Source of the DNA: Chitinispirillaceae bacterium
GTDB lineage: Bacteria > Fibrobacterota > Chitinivibrionia > Chitinivibrionales > Chitinispirillaceae
Direction: 5' to 3'
NCBI GenBank assembly: GCA_016926315.1
Contig: JAFGOU010000299.1
Coordinates: forward strand, 1 to 23,586
DNA length: 23,586 bases
This document shows, one piece after another, positions 22,677-23,586 of this stretch. Under the pieces are notes generated by a model. The model was not told the origin of the DNA. It searched no databases and saw only the letters and a program-made list of their open reading frames with translations. A program made the position numbers and the translations under genes. How positions within the stretch are numbered: position 1 is the first letter of the stretch; every line of letters starts with the position of its first letter.

Positions 22677-22826
22677 TTATTCCTTTTCGTAGATTTTCCT
22701 GACAAAAAACTCAGTACGTTCCGTAAGACCGCGGATGGATTTTTCAAGCGACAGTAACTGCACCGCCAGCATCAGCAAAAACGCCGCAACGAGTACCGAA
22801 AAACCAAGAAGAATATAGAAAAGCAT
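22677..22826 (-). CDS. Small single-pass membrane protein (49 residues), unknown function
   Basis: A 49-residue protein: the hydrophobic helix LFYILLGFSVLVAAFLLMLA spans about residues 2-21, followed by a charged amphipathic tail (SLEKSIRGLTERTEFFVRKI). The start is chosen by the excellent GGAGGATCAGTG site before the ATG. It lies 28 bases downstream of tsaD on the same strand and ends at the 22630-22676 hairpin, so it is probably the last gene of that transcript. I do not recognise the family; the layout is like small membrane-anchored regulators. Confidence 0.65.
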   Translation of the reverse strand: MLFYILLGFSVLVAAFLLMLAVQLLSLEKSIRGLTERTEFFVRKIYEKE

Positions 22827-22854
22827 CACTGATCCTCCTGCCTGAGATTGAGCA

Positions 22855-23586
22855 CTACAACCCCCCGCCGGGTTGCATCCGGGGGAACCGTGCGGCGCCC
22901 ATTTTGAACCGCAGTGATCCCGCGCAGGCAATCATTGCGCCATTGTCGGCGCAGAGGGTGGGAGGAGGGAAAAATACCTGCCCGCCGAGCCGGTCCTGCA
23001 ATGCTTCACGCAGCCGGCTATTGCATGCAACACCCCCGACCAGCGCGATCTTCCTGAGGCCGGTGGCGCGCGATGCCGCTGCTGCATTCGAAACGAGCGA
23101 CGTTACGACCGCTTCCTGAAATGCCCGACAGATTTGCCCACGGTGTGATTCCACGTAGGCGACCCCTTTTTCCGCGACGAAATATTTAACAGCGGTTTTA
23201 AGGCCTGAAAAACTGAAATCAAGACACCCCTCGGTAAAACGGGCGGTTGGAAATGAGAGCGACGAATCGGGACCGGCTTTTTGCGCCTCGTTTTCAATCG
23301 CGGCGCCGGCGGGGTACGAAAACCCGATCAACTTTCCGACTTTATCGAACGCCTCTCCTGCCGCGTCATCCACGGTCTGGCCGAGGCATTCATAATTGCC
23401 TACGTTGTTGACGCGGTAGATCGCCGTATGCCCGCCGGATACCACTAGCGCAAGGAAGGGCGGTTCGATTTCCGGATGCGACAGGAAAATGGAACAGATA
23501 TGGCCTTCAAGATGGTTGATTCCGGTAATCGGAATGTTTTTCCGGAAATGCAGGCCGAGGGCAAAGCTTATGCCGATGAGCAGGGC
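22855..23586 (-). CDS. tsaD: tRNA N6-threonylcarbamoyladenosine biosynthesis protein TsaD (partial)
   Basis: The C-terminal 243 residues of TsaD; the N-terminal part lies beyond the window. With TsaB, TsaE and TsaC products it makes t6A at position 37 of ANN-decoding tRNAs. Motifs present: the metal-binding HLEGH (INHLEGHICSIF), LVVSGGHT, FSFSGLKTA, VGGVACNSRLREAL, and the closing CADNGAMIACAG, which is the usual site of metal and nucleotide contact. The domain is complete to its C-terminus, which ends in a short Gly-rich tail. It is a universal, single-copy housekeeping gene. It runs in the same direction as the 49-residue membrane protein that follows it. No other t6A gene is seen here. Confidence 0.95.
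   Translation of the reverse strand, partial: ALLIGISFALGLHFRKNIPITGINHLEGHICSIFLSHPEIEPPFLALVVSGGHTAIYRVNNVGNYECLGQTVDDAAGEAFDKVGKLIGFSYPAGAAIENEAQKAGPDSSLSFPTARFTEGCLDFSFSGLKTAVKYFVAEKGVAYVESHRGQICRAFQEAVVTSLVSNAAAASRATGLRKIALVGGVACNSRLREALQDRLGGQVFFPPPTLCADNGAMIACAGSLRFKMGAARFPRMQPGGGL

Overview
The window looks like chromosomal DNA of a flagellated, Gram-negative, diderm bacterium, moderately GC-rich and densely coded. The evidence is a PorV/UPF0164-like outer-membrane barrel, a periplasm-directed M23 peptidase, a secreted-type M6 protease with a C-terminal sorting-like module, an AgmX/PglI-type (TonB-C-like) domain on a TPR protein, FliN, a FapA-type DUF342 protein and an FlrB/FlrC-like two-component pair. 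This mix suggests the FCB/Fibrobacterota neighbourhood or another deep diderm phylum. That placement is inference; no rRNA marker is present.

Left part (1-5.1 kb). Two reverse-strand genes encode ATP-citrate-lyase / citryl-CoA-synthetase type subunits: the beta-like subunit is complete and the alpha-like subunit runs off the window. About 330 bases upstream of the beta-like gene is a near-consensus sigma70 promoter. The DNA between promoter and gene folds into at least three strong consecutive hairpins and ends in a T7 run, so it is a candidate structured ncRNA or regulatory leader. Forward-strand genes follow: a PspC-domain protein, an M23 peptidase, a YjbQ (UPF0047) protein and a PorV-like barrel.

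Middle (5.1-16.2 kb). On the reverse strand lie a minimal FliN and a zinc-ribbon/Yip1 membrane protein. Divergent from them is a long forward run: FapA/DUF342, a periplasmic TPR protein, an FlgN-like coiled-coil protein, a PAS histidine kinase and a sigma54 response regulator. After a probable new promoter come a membrane HAMP-GGDEF protein with a GGDDF active-site motif and an overlapping TPR plus AgmX/PglI-like protein. I infer a flagellar or surface-motility control locus.

Right part (16.2-23.6 kb). A reverse-strand cassette encodes an ADP-ribosylglycohydrolase, a PfkB-fold protein whose catalytic Asp is replaced by Ser, and a CgeB-like glycosyltransferase. Divergent from it are a multi-pass histidine kinase with a C-terminal pseudo-receiver-like tail and an M6 metalloprotease lacking any signal peptide. 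A long perfect-looking hairpin separates these from a reverse-strand unit of tsaD (partial) and a 49-residue membrane protein.

Most notable: the promoter-driven structured RNA upstream of the citrate-cleavage genes, the ADP-ribosylglycohydrolase / degenerate PfkB / glycosyltransferase cassette, the kinase with an apparent pseudo-receiver, and the N-terminally truncated protease. I saw no tRNA, rRNA, CRISPR array, transposase or IS end.
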